A stretch of DNA of 64,000 nucleotides, from assembly GCA_907164885.2 (NCBI GenBank), contig OU015498.1, positions 91,243,233 through 91,307,232 of the forward strand, written 5' to 3'. Below, piece by piece: positions 48,961 through 61,156 of this stretch. The notes under the pieces are model-generated. The model ran no database searches. It was not told where the DNA came from and saw nothing but the letters and a program-made list of their open reading frames with translations. Made by a program: the position numbers and the translations under genes. Each line of letters begins with the position of its first letter. The first letter of the stretch is position 1. Source of the DNA: Dolomedes plantarius (lineage: Eukaryota; Arthropoda; Arachnida; Araneae; Dolomedidae).

Positions 48961-48973
48961 TTTATAGTAAGCA

Positions 48974-49291
48974 CAGTCGAACCCCGTTATAGCGAACTCG
49001 GTATACAACGAGCGAAAATTTTGGTCCCGCCGTTTTCCTATTGTACGTAATTTAATTAGTATTGTGTCAGTTTAATGTAATCTATTTTAGATGACTGAAT
49101 TCATTAATGATCATTTTTAATAGATTTTATCATTTTTTTCAATACATCATCATTGAATACACATTGAAAATAATGAGTTATACATTTTGTGAACTCTAGC
49201 ATTTTTCCTAACGGATCGGATATAGCGAACCACCGGAAAAAGCGAACAAAACCTTTGGTCCCTTGAAATTCGTTATAACGAGGTTCGACTA
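48974..49291. mobile_element. pogo-like MITE, 318 bp
   Basis: The left end CAGTCGAACCCCGTTATAGC and the inverted right end (TAGTCGAACCTCGTTATAAC) share a 20-bp TIR, followed inside by TTTTGGTCCC or GGGACCAAAGG. TA lies at the right; the left flank CA is a decayed TA. Confidence 0.8.
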
Positions 49292-49542
49292 TAGTTTAAA
49301 CACTCGCTTAATTTTACGAATTTTGTTATATATTAGTTTAAACTACTAATATTTTTGTCTTTATTCGTTAAAAGTGTGATATTTTTTCTCTGTGTCATTA
49401 TGGTGCCTATTTCAATTCGGCGGTCGCCAATTCGACTCACCTTTGGGACCAGCCCCGATTGCAGCAATCATAGAAGAAAGAATGGCGGAACAGGGAAGAA
49501 ATAATCCCTGTTTACTGCTCTTTACTGTAGTCATTTGGTTAA

Positions 49543-49986
49543 GGCTGCTGTGTACTAACCCTATTGGATTCGCTGACCTCAATGTTAACCTACGGAGAAA
49601 ATGTGTCTAAGGATTGCCGACTTGGTTTGAAAGATATTGGAAAAAAATAAAATAAAAATAAAAATAAAATAAAATTGTACTCCGTAATAGAAAAAGAAAT
49701 TTTACACTTGGGGGCACATTTCGTTTTTTTCAAAAAATGAAAATAATATTTTAACATTTAAATTATTCGAGGGAAAAATCTAGTATAGTGTGCTTTAATC
49801 GCTCCCAAATTCCTTTGGTGGACGCAATTTATAAAATGAATCCTGTTGCAAGGTGCAGAATAGTTCACCTGAAAATACCATTTTTATTGGATTATCAGTA
49901 TTTATGTAGTTGTAAATAACAAACACATTTTCTCCATAGGTTAACATTGAGGTGAGCGAATCCAATAGGGTTAGTACACACCAGCC
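49543..49986 (+). mobile_element. TTAA-target MITE, copy 3
   Basis: TTAA (49539-49542) and TTAT (49987-49990) bound the family TIR starting GGCTGCTGTGTACTAACCC. At 444 bp it is the shortest copy. It shares the CCAAATTCCTTTGGTGGACG and AAGGTGCAGAATAGTTC interior with copy 2. Confidence 0.9.
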
Positions 49987-49990
49987 TTAT

Positions 49991-50983
49991 TAATAAAAGC
50001 ACATCCCCCCCCCCCCCCCAGATAAGAAACTCGTCACTTAAACTTCTCAACAAATCCCTTCATTCCGGGTGCACATTGAAACAAGTCCCAGCTCTTCATA
50101 ACGTATGAACAAAGGGGGATTTAATGGTAACGTGTGTTATAGTTTTTATGTTTGTTTTTCAATTTTCCTTAAGATATTGATTTAATTTTATTAGTTTCAA
50201 ATTTTAAAATCTTATGCCGCTATAATCACAGTGAAGAGAAAATTCAAAATTAAAAAATACATAAATAAATAAAAATAAATTTAAAAAACCCTAATTCGGA
50301 AGAAATTTATTTTAAAACAATCGATGCCTAAAATTTTATTGATGACGTTTAGCAAAATTGGGTTTCTAAAGGATTAAGATAGAAGATGAAAAACACTATT
50401 TTTATAGCTCGGGCAGAAGCGGCTAATGACTTCAACTATCCTGCCGCGAAGCGTTCTAAATTTGTATCGCAAAACTAACAAATACTGGAAAATATTTTTA
50501 AATATCTTTAAACAACACCTTCTCCTTTTGTAGTCCCAATTTATCATCATGTCAACCTCCTCACGGTTAAAAATACACCCAAACTCTCCTCGGTGTCTTA
50601 AGAGACCCATTGACGTCACCCGTTGCTACGTCATCGGAAATGGCTACAATAAGAAAACAAAAAACTATCAGAGAAGAATAGGAAGATGAGACAGGGGAAG
50701 ACAATGCAGTTGCTTCTCGCATTTCTATTTTTCGGAGTGACCGCCATTTCATAACACACGCACGCGAGCGCATACAAACTATACGTGTAGTGTTATTTCG
50801 AGACACTTCGCGCTTTGCTCCTGAAAAAGTTATTAAAAAGGGAATTTTTTATTTTTTTGCATTTTACTATTTCTACACAAATAATGCCATTTCGTAAAAA
50901 AAGAAAATAGTAGCGTTTGTCAAACGATGATTGTAAAACGTATTTTTATAGATATCAGTATATTTAATTGAATAAATTTGGGT
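49991..50983. other. No gene confirmed; possible promoter region
   Basis: AT-rich except for 50570-50800. That part has paired CRE-like sites and a short signal-peptide-like frame at 50686-50754 (MQLLLAFLFFGVTAIS then stop). The frame is too short to call a gene. Confidence 0.35.
50611..50633. promoter_or_regulatory. Paired CRE-like sites
   Basis: TGACGTCA at 50611-50618 and TACGTCA at 50627-50633 are separated by CCCGTTGC, in a GC-richer patch. Such pairs occur in animal promoters, but no exon was identified downstream. Confidence 0.3.
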
Positions 50984-51565
50984 TTAATGTATTTAGTTTA
51001 AGTTGATATTTCGTCTATAACAGGATTCTTAAATTTTTTTATTATTTTTAAATTTTTTTGGAGTTTATTTTGACTAGATTCAAGCAATTCCAATGCGCTA
51101 AATCGGAATTGAAAACTCAAATAAATATAGCTAACAATACCGCGTACGTATAAAATTTCATAAAAAGTAAAAGTTTATAAAATCCCCTAAAACTTGTAAA
51201 TTAACTGTTAAGAACTTTTATCGATAGTACAGTAAAAATCGAAGTATTTTAAACATGAAAATAAAATTTGGGTTTAATGTATTTAGTTTAAGTTGATATT
51301 TCGTCTATAACAAGATTCTTAATTTTTTTTTTATTATTCTCAATTGTTTTCGAGTTTATTTTGGCTAGATTCAAGCAATTCTACTTCGTGAAATAGGAAT
51401 TGTAAATTAAAACAAATATAGTAGCTCATAATACTGCGTACGAAGTAGTATGAAATTTTATAAAAAGTTAAAGTTTATAAAAGCCCCTAAAGCTTGTAAA
51501 TTAACTGCTAAAGTAAACTTTTATCGACAGCACAATAAAAATTGAAATATTTTAAACATGGAAAT
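50984..51565. repeat. Tandem duplication, period 280 bp
   Basis: Two units begin AAATTTGGGTTTAATGTATT (50984 and 51264) and share the GATATTTCGTCTATAACARG, TTGTAAATTAACTG and TTTTATCGAYAG blocks. Identity is about 85-90 percent by eye. Non-coding. Confidence 0.85.
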
Positions 51566-51835
51566 TGAGTAAAAAAAAAAAAGTTCCATTCTTTACAAAA
51601 CAAATTGATTTCAAATAGTGGAACCTCTAGAGCAATATGTGCAAATTGGTAGATTGATTTAGATGTTAATCTCAGATTTTAGTTCAATCTTTTCGTTTCA
51701 AAATTTTAGTTCAATCTGTAACATGGAATTAAAAAACTTGCATGCTTTTGGTTCATTGCAGAAGTTTTAAGAAGACGAAAATCGATCGCAATGAAGTGCA
51801 ATCGGAAGAAGACCTGTTCTATAGTGTAGATCGAC

Positions 51836-51837
<2 letters not shown>

Positions 51838-51870
<33 letters not shown>
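51838..51870. repeat. (TA)n microsatellite
   Basis: About 30 bases of TA, two bases from the pogo-like element to the right. Confidence 0.95.
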
Positions 51871-51872
<2 letters not shown>

Positions 51873-52835
51873 CAGTGATTTCCGCTTATAAGAATCACGT
51901 TTGTTATTACTGATTTTGATTCTTATAAGCGGTTGATTCTTATAGCCGAAATTTACGTTTTTGGACAGGAACACACACACCTATATATACATATATTATA
52001 TAATTTATCATAAAATACTCTTTAATTTACAGTAATTATCTTTTATTAAAATTAGTTTTTATAGTTTTAAAAATACAACTTAATTTTTAGACCTACAAGT
52101 AGGTACACATGATTATAGTAAGAGAAGAAAAAATACAATATTTGTTACAAGTTACAACATACCTGCTTAACAGTTTTAACATTTCAACTACAGGAAGGGA
52201 GCAAGAAAAAGTTTTCTAAGGTAGTTTGACGTAATGAAGTTTTCAGGAGGCTGTTTATACCTCTTTCAATACTTATAGTCTCAGACGAAGATTCACTTTC
52301 TAGCTTACGTTTCTCGGTTTAATAACGTGCTGAATCTACTAATTTCACGTTTGCCTAAATGATAGTGGAAACTTTGCAGAAGATTTATGTGTTTTAGGGT
52401 CCAGGAAGCCGCAACCAGGATGTGGGAGGTGGGAAAAAAGAGTCCCTATTTTTGTTTGTCGGTGGAGAAAAGTGAAATCGGACACGGACGGGTAAAGATG
52501 CCCCTGGGTCAAACTAATAGGACAGTGTTGTGGTAAAACGTTTAAGGGGAAACTATTATGTTATGTCTAATAAAAAAAGGGGTGAATTTTACAACTATAT
52601 TCCATTCCATCTTATCAATCTTTCTTAAAAAAAAAAAAAGAAAGAACTTTGTGCCTTTTGAAGGTTTAAGTAGCTTTTTTGGAAAAATGAAAGGGAAGCG
52701 AAGAGTGTAAACTGATTCTTAAAACCAGTGGATTGATTCTTTAAAGCGAAAATTTTAACATGGAAATAATACATTTTATTTGTTTTCGCGTTATTGATTC
52801 TTATAACCACTGATCACTATAAGCGGTGGTAACTG
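51873..52835 (-). mobile_element. pogo/Tigger-like deletion derivative
   Basis: The left end CAGTGATTTCCGCTTATAAG and the inverted right end (CAGTTACCACCGCTTATAGT) form a TIR. TTATAAGNGG motifs are repeated subterminally. TA lies at 51871-51872 and 52836-52837. Length is 963 bp. A transposase tail remains on the minus strand. Confidence 0.85.
52184..52318 (-). pseudogene. pogo/Tigger transposase C-terminal tail
   Basis: A 44-codon minus-strand frame reads TEKRKLESESSSETISIE, RGINSLLKTSLRQTTLENFF, LLPSCS and stop. Tigger-type transposases commonly end in a KQxTLxxFF motif after an acidic Ser-rich linker, and LRQTTLENFF fits. The upstream catalytic core is absent. It orients the parent element on the minus strand. 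Confidence 0.65.
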
Positions 52836-53039
52836 TATATATATATTTGTGATAGACATTAATAAATTAATGTGTCCCGTAAAAAATTAGTTACTAAAAA
52901 TTGTTAAAAAATTAAAAGTTTTTTTTGTTGTTGTTGCAAAATTTAGAATTCAAAAATATGATTTGTCAATGTGAGGTTAAAAAAAAAAAAAAGAGGAAAA
53001 TTTAGCATAGCTTAACCACAGAGATGGAAGATCTGCGAA

Positions 53040-54282
53040 ATCAACAGGTGAACCAACTTAATTTCTGAACCACGTTGCAAAGGCACTTGTTATTGCGCAA
53101 AGGGTTCATTGTATTTCGAGAATATCAAAGAAATCTCCAAACATTGTTACAGGAACGAAAATACCCGTAATGCTTCTAACTGTGCACGGCCTTAATTTGC
53201 AAACGCAAAAGCAATTGTCGTGAGCGTAATGTTCAGTACAGTAGGACAATATTATCCAAGTCTTAAAATATTCATGCAAAAGCGAAAATGCCCGCAATGC
53301 ACCTACCTATTCATCTAAGGACCCAATTTTTAAACCACATTGCAATTGTGCGTCTCTTAGGTAGTATTATACAAATCCTAAAATACTCGAGCAAAAGCGA
53401 AAATGCTCATAGTGCACGACCTACCCAGGGACAGCCTTAATCTGTAGACTACATTGCAAAAGCACTTGACGTGCGTCAAAGGTGCACTATAATGTGGCAG
53501 TATTCTACAAAACATAAAATATTCAATCAGACACGAAAACGCTCGTAATGCACTTAACCATGCACCGCCTTAATTTGCAAACCACGCAGCAAAAGCAACT
53601 CTCGTGCGTCGAAATATTACTACACTTTGGCATAATTATACATATCGTCAAATATTCAGGCAAAAACAAAAGAGCCCGTTGTTTACCCTACCCATGTCCA
53701 GCCTTAATTCTAAACCATGCTGCAAAAGCAGTTATCGTGCGTCAAAGGTTCGCTATAGTTTGGCAATACTATAATACAACTCTTCAAATGTTCAAGCAAA
53801 AGCTAAAATGCCCGTCATTCACCTACCCGCATGCATCGCCTTAATTTGTAAATCGCGTTGCAAAAACGATTGTCGTGCGTCAGATGTTCACAACAATTCG
53901 GTAATATTATACAAATCTTTCAAAATTCAGGCAAAAAAACGAAAATACCCGTAATGCAACTACCCATGCATAGCCTTAATTTGCAAATGACTTGCAAACA
54001 CAATAATCGTGCATAAAACGATAACTACAACTTGACAATATTACACAAAAATATTCAAGCAAAAGCGGAAACGTCCGTAATGCACGTACCAACCGCCTTA
54101 CTTCGCACACCAAGTTGCAAAAACAATTATCGTGAGTCAAAGGTTTAACACTATTTGGCAGTACTATACAAAACATAAAATATTCAGGCAAAAACAAAAA
54201 TGCTCGTAATGTACGTAACCATGAGACTCCTTACTTTGCAAACCTCGTTGCAAAAGCAATTATCGTGCCTCAAAAGTTCACT
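53040..54282. repeat. Degenerate satellite, about 10 units of 115-140 bp
   Basis: A GTTGCAAAAGCAATTRTCGTGC block recurs near 53074, 53195, 53335, 53449, 53580, 53712, 53852, 53988, 54110 and 54242 (written with gaps as GTTGCAAAAGCAATT and TCGTGCG). Between copies lie CACTACAATTTGGCAATA, CAAGCAAAAGCGAAAATGCC and CGTAATGCACCTACCCATG variants. Units differ by many substitutions and small indels. Short open frames here are by-products. Confidence 0.85.
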
Positions 54283-55203
54283 ACAATTTGGTGATATCAT
54301 ACGAATCTTCAAACGTTCAAGCAAAAACGAAAATGCCCGCTATGCACCTAACCTGAATGAATAATGCTGTGGAGAACAAGAGACATTTCTCATGCATACA
54401 ATTTGGTGATATCATACGAATCTTCAAACGTTCAAGCAAAAACGAAAATGCCCGCTATGCACCTAACCTGAATGAATAATGCTGTGGAGAACAAGAGACA
54501 TTTCTCATGCATACAATTTGGTGATATCATGCGAATCTTCAAACGTTCAAGCAAAAACGAAAATGCCCGCTATGCACCTAACCTGAATGAATAATGCTGT
54601 GGAGAACAAGAGACATTTCTCATGCATACAATTTGGTGATATCATACGAATCTTCAAACGTTCAAGCAAAAACGAAAATGCCCGCTATGCACCTAACCTG
54701 AATGAATAATGCTGTGGAGAACAAGAGACATTTCTCATGCATACAATTTGGTGATATCATACGAATCTTCAAACGTTCAAGCAAAAACGAAAATGCCCGC
54801 TATGCACCTAACCTGAATGAATAATGCTGTGGAGAACAAGAGACATTTCTCATGCATACAATTTGGTGATATCATACGAATCTTCAAACGTTCAAGCAAA
54901 AACGAAAATGCCCGCTATGCACCTAACCTGAATGAATAATGCTGTGGAGAACAAGAGACATTTCTCATGCATACAATTTGGTGATATCATACGAATCTTC
55001 AAACGTTCAAGCAAAAACGAAAATACCCGCTATGCACATAACCTGAATGAATAATTGTGTGGAGAATAAGAGACATTTCTCATGCATATAATTTGGCGAC
55101 ATCATACGAATCTTCAAACGGTTCAAACAAAAACGAAAATTCCCGTTATGCACCTAACTTGAATGAATACTGAATGTGGAAAGCAAGAGACATTTTTCAC
55201 ACT
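54283..55203. repeat. Homogeneous 115-bp satellite, 8 units
   Basis: Unit starts (ACAATTTGGTGATATCAT) are at 54283, 54398, 54513, 54628, 54743, 54858, 54973 and 55088, an exact 115-bp period. The first six are almost identical (one TA to GC-type difference near 54531). The seventh and eighth are diverged. Each unit fuses part of the older satellite (GCAAAAACGAAAATGCCCGC) to a new block (AATAATGCTGTGGAGAACAA, then GAGACATTTCTCATGCAT). Confidence 0.97.
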
Positions 55204-56394
55204 GTTTGAAAGAGTTAACACTATTTACTCCAATCAAAGAAATAGCCAAGGTACAAGCGACTTCCGGGACAGAGAATTGATGCCATTATCCAGCACAAAA
55301 CTACGACTATGTCCACCCTCAAATTAAAACTCGGTAAATTCCCCGTTATTAACTGTTTTCGCAGGACGACGGCGTAATGCGAATCCTGTAAAAATTTGTT
55401 TAATTCCATCATCCTCATTCAACATGCGTGCGACTCCTCCAGCGTTTCGAAACGCAGTTTCGGCAAACACACAAGGTGCACGGGTTGAGCTGTGTACACA
55501 GCCGTTCAGCGGTTGGGGGTGGGAGAGAACTACATTACATCACTCCGTCGTGGGTAATTTCGTCCTAATAGAAAGAAATGTCGGTTAGTGGTGAAATTCT
55601 GTCGCAAACCCGACAAAGCAACATGTTAGGATACGCACACTGCTTGTCGACGGGGAAATGTGTTTTCGCGGCGGGAAATCCTGGATAATAATTTTCAGGC
55701 CTATTTTTTTCCCTTCTCTCTTTCTTTTTCGTTTTTTAAAAATGAGTTTATAAAAGTTGTGTAATCACGATAAATCGTAGAATAGCTATTAACACTATAA
55801 TGCATGTGGGCAACAAATACTCCTTCTCTGGGCATTTTCTGGGAGTCGGGACAATCTCATGCGCCTGAAACTAGCTTATTTTTGTGCGTTCCTAACCAAT
55901 TATTTACTGAAATTGAGATTTCATTGAAATATGGTTGTTCAACCGATTAGACTTGCCGCATAGAGTAAAGAAGGATTGTTTACTTTCATAAAATATGTAA
56001 TAAAGTTAATATGAAAGTACGTAAGAAAACTCTTGCTAACAATTTTTTTTATTATCTTCTACTGTAACATAAAAGAGGGCAACACAAACATAGAACTAGG
56101 GAGATATTTGACCTCGTATTTGTGAAGCTTTATTTATTGCCAATTTAATGCTCATGGCGAGCATTACAGTGAAAATATACAAATGCTTCTTTTGAAATGC
56201 TTGGCTCAAAAGGTGCTCGACATCACACAGTTCAGTGCGATCCGAACTGACATGTAACGATCAAAGTAATTCGAGAAAAACCGATAGTCTAGGGGCGCAA
56301 GATTGCTCGAACGGCTCGGCTCGTCGCTTGATTACAGGCTTTGACTTCCGAATGCTCGTGTACCATTATATTCCATAACAAGTCAGTTGCTACC
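55204..56394. other. No gene confirmed; CpG-richer patch at 55430-55680
   Basis: The patch is less AT-rich but lacks a long open frame or paired splice sites. It may be an untranslated exon, promoter or old repeat. The remainder is AT-rich. Confidence 0.4.
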
Positions 56395-56398
56395 TTAA

Positions 56399-56866
56399 CC
56401 CTTCGGTGGGAATATCTGCCTCTCAGGCAACTATGATTTCTTTATTCAACGCTGGACCCCCCCCACCTTTCGACCTTGGGTACTGTGAGCCTACACATGC
56501 TTCAGTCAACATCTTGCCTTCATTGTGGAAGGGTGATTCGCGACGCCAGCCTTCTATGGTTCAGGTAAAAATTACATAAATCAGAGCAAAAATTAAAAAT
56601 CCCAACCCAATCACTCGTTCGACTAACTAAATGCCTCTACAAAACGAAACGTAATATAACCTGTGATAATTAATTCTGTTCAATAGAAGCTGGTCAAGAA
56701 TTAAGAAGAAATGGTTCGACGAATGTGGCTACCATGAAATGTAATAAACCCCCCAAATACCATCTGAACTTCTAGTTAGGAATACCTGGAAAAGAGATAT
56801 TCCATCTATATCTGCCAGGCAGATGTTCACACTAAGCAGGAAAAGAATCATGTTCCCACCGAAAGG
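56399..56866. mobile_element. piggyBac-like MITE, 468 bp
   Basis: TTAA (56395-56398) then CCCTTCGGTGGGAATATCTG at the left; inverted CCTTTCGGTGGGAACATGAT at the right before TTAA (56867-56870). A subterminal CTGCCTGGCAG-type palindrome lies near 56813-56823. A TTAA target with a CCYTT start is the piggyBac pattern. Non-coding. Confidence 0.75.
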
Positions 56867-56900
56867 TTAACGTTAAACAAGAAATAATGATAGCATAGCG

Positions 56901-57245
56901 CTATTTACCCATTTGGCTTCTAGTTTCCCAATATTTATCTCTAATATAAAGGAGGACGTCAGCGGGATACAGCTTGGTTCCATTTATAAGATTCCTGAGA
57001 ACCGCACAAAGGTTTTGTGATACATTAACGCTTGGTCCAATGACAGCGTTGCCAAATCTAAGTGGGATCTGAATGTGCTCAATAGAAATTTTAGATCTAA
57101 TATTACTTTTTGATTGTTTCGTGTTTGAAAATAGTAGTTCACAAATGTAGGTAGTGCCAAAACGCAATGGCACGAATAAGGAGTTATTGTGTAGACAGTG
57201 ATATTGTCTATGAGAGATAAAGTATACGATATTGTGAGGTTGCAT
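56901..57245 (-). pseudogene. hAT transposase dimerisation-domain fragment
   Basis: A 114-codon minus-strand frame starts at the ATG at 57243-57245. It contains LFVPLRFGTTYICELLFSNT followed by KQSKSNIRSKISIEHIQIPL. The FGTTYxCExxFSxxKxxKxxxRSKxxxEHxxxxLR pattern is the hAT C-terminal dimerisation domain. A further 50 residues (INGTKLYPADVLLYIRDKYW) follow to the stop. There is no catalytic core upstream. It could be a terminal exon of a domesticated hAT protein, but the lack of any upstream coding argues for debris. Confidence 0.7.
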
Positions 57246-57539
57246 TACTAGCTGCCAAGAGCCTTATGCGTCTCATTTCAATGATCGACAACCATAAATG
57301 TCAGGTGATTTTTTGTGGTTCTCGAAATCGCCAAAAATTGCCCTCGACATGTAGATGAATAAATGCAATATATCACAATTCATAAGGTGTTAAATTTTGT
57401 ACAAATAGGGGTAAAACAAAATGTAAAAACAAAAATAAATTTAACTATCCCCTCAAATATCTTTTAAAGCTTATGCCGCTTGTCCGCCCACTATTTATAG
57501 GGTTTGAAAAACACGAGTTAATTTTCGACAACGCGTAAT
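57246..57539. other. No feature recognised
   Basis: AT-rich sequence between a hAT fragment and a degenerate tandem array. Confidence 0.4.
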
Positions 57540-58400
57540 GATGGTTTAATTTTGACAAATATTTACTAGATATTTCAATACGTGCGTGTGCCAGACATTC
57601 GCGGATGTTATCGACTGATTTTCACGCCTCGAAACAAGGAAAATGATGGTATAATTCACATTGTGAGAAAAAGGTTGAAAGTGGCTGTTAATCATTCACC
57701 CCTTCACTACTGTAAAGTTATTAGCAAGTTATAAATCAACACTGCCAACAGGTAAGGGAAAGATACAGAAAAAGAAACTATTCTGTTTGACAGGATTGAG
57801 ATCAGGGAAATTGTTTCTGAACATTCACGTCACCAACTGATTTTTAAGTTTGATGTAAAGGGCATGTTTTGCGAATAAGGTTGAAATCATCGCTTAGTTG
57901 TAATCCTTTTCATTAAAGTAAAGTAATATGAGAGATATATCTGACCATCCCCTGTAGGTAAGAAACAAATAGAAATGACTATACTTCATAGAATTGGGAT
58001 CAAGGTTCTTAGAAGGCCTCCCCATTTCCTGGATATACACAACATCAACAGACTATGATGTTTCGAATAAAGGAAAAAGGATGATACAAAACGCGTTTTG
58101 AGAGAGAAAGCTGGAAACAACTTTAAAATGCAGTTCTTTTAATAACAGTAAAGTAATAAAACAGCTGTAAAGCTATTAACTTTCTTAAGTAAGAAAGAAA
58201 CATATTTACGAGACGGTGTTCGATAGAATTAGGATCAAGGCTCTGAAACGGACCATCCAATTCCTAGATGTTCATTAATCAACTAATGCTCACGTTTTGA
58301 CTAAAAGAAAAATGATAAAATTGATGCTTTGGAAAAAGGCTGAAAATAACTTTTCGCTGAAATTCATTTGTATGACGGTAAAATAATAAGCGAATTAAGA
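57540..58400. repeat. Degenerate tandem array, period about 205-240 bp
   Basis: Three to four units share AGGTAAGAAACAAA, ATAGAATTRGGATCAAGG, CTGGATATNCAC, CATCAACWRACTATG and AAAAAGGNTGAAA blocks. Identity is low (about 65-75 percent), so boundaries are approximate. Confidence 0.6.
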
Positions 58401-58408
58401 CTCTTAGA

Positions 58409-58815
58409 CATAGGCGTAGCGTGCTCCTAACTTTTTTTTTTTTTTGGGGGGGGGGGGGCACGAATTCAGTTAGGGCCCTCCTCAGCATATTGACTGCCGG
58501 ACGGTCCTTAAAATATGAAATATGATTTTTTAAAAATTGAATAACAATAGATGCTTGAATAGTATTCAAAAGTTATGCAATGAGAAAAATAAATACAGTA
58601 TCAAATTTTTGTTATGGATCATATCATTGTTAAAAACTATGTTAAAGACATGATGGGAATCTTTAGTTTCATAGTTTGAAAAATCAGGGAAAAACCAACT
58701 TTCTTAAAAGTTTTCTACAATTTTCCGATTATAACTGAACTTATATTAACGTTTTAACTTATTTCAAGTTAAGTTGGGGGGGGGGGGGGGCACGTGCCCC
58801 GACGCTACGCCTATG
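58409..58815. mobile_element. MITE with CATAGGCGTAGCG terminus, 8-bp target
   Basis: CATAGGCGTAGCGTGCTCC at the left and inverted CATAGGCGTAGCGTCGGGGC at the right, both followed inside by a G run. Flanks CTCTTAGA (58401-58408) and CTTTTAGA (58816-58823) match at 7 of 8. The 8-bp duplication points to the hAT superfamily. Length is 407 bp. Confidence 0.85.
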
Positions 58816-58823
58816 CTTTTAGA

Positions 58824-60251
58824 GGCTTAGTCTCGGAGCTCACGAAAATCTCACCGTGCAAAAATAGCGTCATCGTGACGCATTTTAGTAAAATTTACCA
58901 ATCAGCGTTACTGTTGATTAAAAATAAACGTCAGTATGATGTCATTTTCGCATGACGAAATTTTCGTATGCCCAAAGACTAGGGCCCATTATCATGAATG
59001 AAAAGAAATATGATATTTTACCTACAAAAGACTTTTGAAAGGAATAATTAATAAAACGTACATTAATTACCATACGATGTATCGGGCGGTACCCTTAGAG
59101 TTTATCTTCCTTTCGATATTAATTTCATCATACTGTAAATGTGGCTGACGATTGTACTCCCTGCGGGGAAAAAAAATTGAGTTTCATGCAAGGATTATGA
59201 TTTAGCAATTTTTTTTCTCGGTTTTTACCGTGGCTTTTGACAACCTCTCATGGACGTGTTAATATCTCGTTATCTTAGGTACACAGTCGTTTATCCTTGA
59301 AATAGCAGAAAAGAAAGAAAAATGCCATATCATGTGACACAGGATCGTAACATTATTGTAGTAGGTGTTTCGTGGATAAAGAGTTATTTTTGTTGTATCT
59401 CATTCCGAGATAATAAACTAGGTAAAAAGTCTACAAATTGCATGATTCTGAATATACTTGTAAGTATAAATACGTTGTAAAAAATACATTATGAGTGCTC
59501 TTGCGCATATTGGGTATTGATCAGCACTACGATATTTAAGTAGTTCTGGAAGCTTTTTATGAAAGAAATAGCATGGTAACCCTTCTCTGATATATATATA
59601 AAAAATAGAAATACTAAATAACATAATTTTAAAACTATGTTTGTGATTAAGTACAGTAAATAACAACACAGTAACGCCATAAATGCACTTGCAATTAGTA
59701 AAAACAGAGTAAAACAAATTCCGACAAAATTTTGGATTTTTCAAAGTAACGCTGCAATTCCGATCAGCTATCATTCGGCAATTATTTTAGCTTGCATTAA
59801 TCTTTCGCGATTGCCCTACTATGCAAAGATGTTACCTATATCCTTCTAAAAACAAAATAAAATTCAGTAGTTGCCAGATGAAACAAGAGAAGCCCCCAAA
59901 ATGTGATAATAGCACAAACGACAACTTATCAGAGCCATATTAATGTTCCATCATTGATTATCACATATTTCATTGTATATATATTCATCATTAAGTTTGG
60001 ATGAAAAATGAATTCATTTAACATTTCATTACTGTCATCTGTCGGCACAAATAGAAATCTTCAATTTTTAGCATATGTATAAAACTGAAAAACTGACTAA
60101 AATGTAATATTCTTGATGATATTACATCTTTCTATCAAAAGGGAATAAGTAGTTACATTTTTAACTTATTGGTGATACGAATGGATAGCAATATTTTTTC
60201 AAATTATCTAAAAATATCTAATAATAATTAGTTACATTACCGAAAAATCTA
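58824..60251. other. No gene confirmed
   Basis: AT-rich. Overlapping minus-strand frames at 59418-59774 are hydrophobic or low in complexity and show no family resemblance. Confidence 0.45.
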
Positions 60252-61156
60252 TCTATATATATTATTTCTAAACGGTTTTTTTTTGTTTGTTTTATCCCTA
60301 TTTCTCCCTTCATACTTGACCAAAATCGAAAAATGAAGTACAATTTTAAAGATTAATATCTCCGCTTTGTGCGAATTGTTAATTTAGAATTACACACCTT
60401 ATTGTTTGTTTAAAAATCGAAGTATAAACATTATAAACAATTTTTCCTCCACTAGATGGCGCACGCTGGCTTTTTTTATTTTACCATTATCAATCTCACT
60501 GAACTTTTAAATTTAAAAATCATTTGCTTTTATTACCATTGTGTGATTTCATTAATGAGTTTCTTTATTGGCAACATCCGCGTAGGTGTACATTATTTTT
60601 TTTTTGCATGGAAAAACCATATATATAATTTCTTTGTGACGACTCCTGTCCGTCCTTTCATACTTAACCAAAATCGATAAATGAGGTACCATTTTAAAGA
60701 TTAAGTTCTCCGCTTCTGACGAATTGTTAATTCAGAATGACACAGTGTATTTTTTGTTTGAAAATCGAAGTGAAAAACTGACTTTTGGCCGTAAAGTTCT
60801 TTCCTTGGATGCGTCGAAACGGCACGGTCAAATAGTGTGCAGAAAGAGGTTTTGTAACGTAAATATCACATTTTCCACGAGATTGTGTCATATTTAACTT
60901 TTAATATTGTCTACAAAGATGTTTTGACGTATGTATATCTCATGTTCTCCTGTTTTGCCTTATTCTTCCCCTCCAATATTGTGACCAAAGGCGTTTTATA
61001 ATTGATTTTGTATTATCCTTACGTACCATTGTTGTTTGACAAAAAAACAATTGCTACAAATGAACCGGTTCTTCTTTCATCCTTCTACAAACCACCAACC
61101 TCTGTATAATTTATCGTATTTTAATCGCATGCAAAAGGGTCCCACGGGCCACCTAG
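60252..61156 (+). mobile_element. Helitron-like element with perfect terminal hairpin
   Basis: It starts TCTATATATATTATTTCTAA and ends with the hairpin GGTCC-CAC-GGGCC (5-bp arms, one wobble), AC and CTAG/T. It carries an internal direct duplication of about 127 bp (60306-60432 and 60648-60775) with TTCATACTTRACCAAAATCG. It is 905 bp with no Rep/helicase coding. Confidence 0.7.

Noticed and set aside
53548..54197. Frames of 73-98 codons in the satellite
   Set aside because: They follow the repeat period, differ between units and lack conservation of the protein reading.
54283..55203. Regular 115-bp repeats suggestive of a CRISPR-like array
   Set aside because: Units are contiguous with no variable spacers, the period is far too long, and the window is eukaryotic; it is a satellite.
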